A DNA stretch of 61,818 bases from an uncultured Clostridia bacterium (GTDB lineage Bacteria > Bacillota > Clostridia > Oscillospirales > Oscillospiraceae). Location: NCBI GenBank assembly GCA_947173485.1, contig CAMWFH010000015.1, positions 1-61,818 of the forward strand, written 5' to 3'. A program made the position numbers and the translations under genes. Below, in pieces: positions 60,556 through 61,818 of this stretch. The notes under the pieces were generated by a model. It did not search any database. It was given only the letters and a program-made list of their open reading frames with translations, and was not told the DNA's origin. Numbering within the stretch: position 1 is the stretch's first letter; every line of letters starts with the position of its first letter.

Positions 60556-61628
60556 TGGCGGTCTACAAGGAAGAACAGACCGGAACTTGGCGGGTGATCT
60601 ATCGCTACACCGACTGGACCGGTGAACGGAAGCAGACGCAGAAGCGGGGGTTCAAGACCAAGCGGGACGCCCAGGCGTGGGAGCGGGAGCAGCAGAACAA
60701 GGCCACCTCTAACTTGGATATGACCTTTGCCAGCTTCGTAGAGCAGTACACAGCGGATATGCAGACCCGCCTCAAAGAAAATACCTGGGCCACCAAGGAG
60801 CATATCATCCGCTCCAAGTTGTTGCCCTACTTCGGCAAACTGAAGATGTGCAATATCACCGCCCAGCAGATCATCACTTGGCAGAATGAGATGTTGAACT
60901 ACAAGGACGGTAATGGCAAGCCGTACTCCCCGGTCTATCTGAAAACGGTTCATAACCAGTTGAGCGCCATCTTCAATCACGCCGTCCGCTACTACAATCT
61001 CCGGGAAAATCCCTGCAAAAAGGCTGGGAGCATGGGGAAGAAGAAAAACCGGGAGATGCTGTTCTGGACAAAGGCCGAGTATCTGAAATTTGCCGAGGCC
61101 ATGATGGACAAGCCACTCTCTTACTACACCTTTGAAATGCTCTACTGGTGCGGTATCCGTGAAGGGGAGCTGCTGGCGCTCACTCCGGCAGACTTTGACT
61201 TTGAGAAATGCACCGTTTCTATCAGCAAGTCCTACCAGCGGTTGAACGGCCAAGACCTGATTACCACGCCGAAAACCGAGAAAAGCAATCGGGTCATCAC
61301 CATGCCCCAATTTCTGGCGGATGAGATTCAGGACTATCTCAAAATGCTCTATGATGTTGGCGAGAATGACCGGATGTTCACTGTCACCAAGAGCTATCTG
61401 CACCGGGAGATGGACCGGGGTGCAAAAGAGGCCGGAGTGAAGCGTATCAGGATTCACGATATTCGTCACAGTGCGGTTTCACTTCTGATTGATATGGGCT
61501 TCTCCGCAACGGCAATCGCAGACCGTGTGGGCCATGAGAGCATCGACATTACTTATAACTATGCGCACTTGTTTCCGTCCAAGCAGGCGGAAATGGCGGA
61601 TAAATTGAACATGGAAAGGGGTGTTTGA
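60555..61628 (+). CDS. Tyrosine recombinase / integrase
   Basis: The 357-residue integrase has an N-terminal arm-binding domain (about 1-55), a SAM-like core-binding domain and a catalytic domain with the first arginine (CGIREGELLAL), HDIRHSAVSLL, GHESIDITYNYAHL (nucleophile Tyr in NYAHL). All R-H-R-H-Y elements are in place, so it should be active. It is the Tn916/IME type. It is translated with the excisionase and followed 1 bp later by the MobC-like gene. Confidence 0.95.
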   Translation: MAVYKEEQTGTWRVIYRYTDWTGERKQTQKRGFKTKRDAQAWEREQQNKATSNLDMTFASFVEQYTADMQTRLKENTWATKEHIIRSKLLPYFGKLKMCNITAQQIITWQNEMLNYKDGNGKPYSPVYLKTVHNQLSAIFNHAVRYYNLRENPCKKAGSMGKKKNREMLFWTKAEYLKFAEAMMDKPLSYYTFEMLYWCGIREGELLALTPADFDFEKCTVSISKSYQRLNGQDLITTPKTEKSNRVITMPQFLADEIQDYLKMLYDVGENDRMFTVTKSYLHREMDRGAKEAGVKRIRIHDIRHSAVSLLIDMGFSATAIADRVGHESIDITYNYAHLFPSKQAEMADKLNMERGV

Positions 61629-61629
61629 C

Positions 61630-61818
61630 ATGTCAGCAAAAAATTTGGACAGCCACAACCGCTGGCGGAACAAGACTGTGGCTTTCCGGGTATCGCCGGA
61701 GGAGGACGCGCAGATTGAAACCGCCGTCCGGCTCACCGGCCTCACCAAACAGGACTACATCATCCGGCGGCTGCTGAACCGGGATGTGGTGGTGCAGGGC
61801 AATCCCAGGGTCTACAAG
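61630..61818 (+). CDS. MobC-like mobilization protein, cut by the window end
   Basis: 63 residues are visible (MSAKNLDSHNRWRNKTVAFR...). The pattern VAFRVSPEEDAQIETAV, then LTKQDYIIRRLLN, fits the ribbon-helix-helix accessory proteins of relaxosomes (MobC/plasmid mobilization type) common in these elements. It starts 1 bp after the integrase stop. The C-terminus is outside the window. Confidence 0.7.
   Translation, partial: MSAKNLDSHNRWRNKTVAFRVSPEEDAQIETAVRLTGLTKQDYIIRRLLNRDVVVQGNPRVYK

Larger units (their letters stand above)
59498..61818 (+). mobile_element. Start of a mobilizable element with tyrosine integrase
   Basis: Regulator, excisionase-like gene, integrase and a MobC-like gene, all typical of integrative mobilizable elements, begin right after the second guaA. 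The 3' end of guaA is a well-known integration site of genomic islands. AAGCCTTGA/TCAAGGCTT (59514-59545) and the direct repeat TGGCAAC (59556 and 59569) lie in the 143-bp gap and may belong to the attachment region. The other end is outside the window. Confidence 0.7.

Overview
The window looks like chromosomal DNA of a GC-rich, spore-forming gut Clostridium of the Oscillospiraceae type (Flavonifractor / Lawsonibacter-like). This is inferred from the GC-rich coding sequence, a spoIIID gene, Clostridial sigma-A promoters and RBSs, a TnpV gene, and two integrated elements of kinds common in gut Firmicutes. The genus cannot be fixed from sequence alone.

Layout. (1) 1-~8720 is the end of an integrative element: MazF/PemK toxin, two ParB-like proteins, a radical SAM protein, a small conserved protein and three tandem large serine recombinases. 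It abuts a DNA adenine methyltransferase that starts abruptly at its NPPF catalytic motif, so the element probably sits inside that gene. (2) ~8720-12980 is a lower-GC accessory patch: methyltransferase remnant, an unknown protein, an ImmA/IrrE-type protease, a frameshifted DUF4411 PIN protein and TnpV. (3) 12977-18950 holds a TIR-Sel1 protein, an M20 amidohydrolase, SpoIIID, AzlCD and small regulators. (4) 19228-33448 is a complete L-arabinose (or arabinoside) sensing, uptake and catabolism locus: two-component system with its own binding lipoprotein, AraR, a four-gene ABC transporter, L-ribulokinase, AraA and AraD. (5) 34120-36905, minus strand, is the most unusual region: one strong promoter, four consecutive tRNA-like closed RNA units, a DUF2828 (TROVE/Ro60-like, vWA) protein, an RlaP-type nucleotidyltransferase and a tRNA-Ser(CGA). 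It has the make-up of an RNA-handling or RNA-repair operon. (6) 38608-48257 is a cell-envelope cluster: an FG-GAP lipoprotein with a possible deacetylase motif, two amino-acid adenylation enzymes, a carrier protein, an MBOAT acyltransferase, a DltD-like protein and a polytopic membrane protein. It resembles a modified dlt system. (7) 48277-59497 is mostly housekeeping: DegV, an AlbA_2 protein, MutS2, a Crh-like HPr paralogue, Xpt, full-length GuaA, a large HAD protein and a second GMP synthetase lacking the amidotransferase domain. (8) 59498-61818 is the start of a mobilizable element with a tyrosine integrase, lying 3' of that second guaA.

How the genes work together. The arabinose locus is a closed circuit. 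A surface sensor lipoprotein paralogous to the transporter's binding protein feeds a YesM/YesN-type kinase and regulator, AraR gives intracellular control, and transport plus AraK-AraA-AraD deliver xylulose-5-phosphate. The envelope cluster would charge one or two amino acids onto a carrier and transfer them across the membrane to a surface polymer. The tRNA-like array is the best candidate for an undescribed system: its units lie at the 5' end of the transcript that also encodes the Ro60-like protein and the nucleotidyltransferase.
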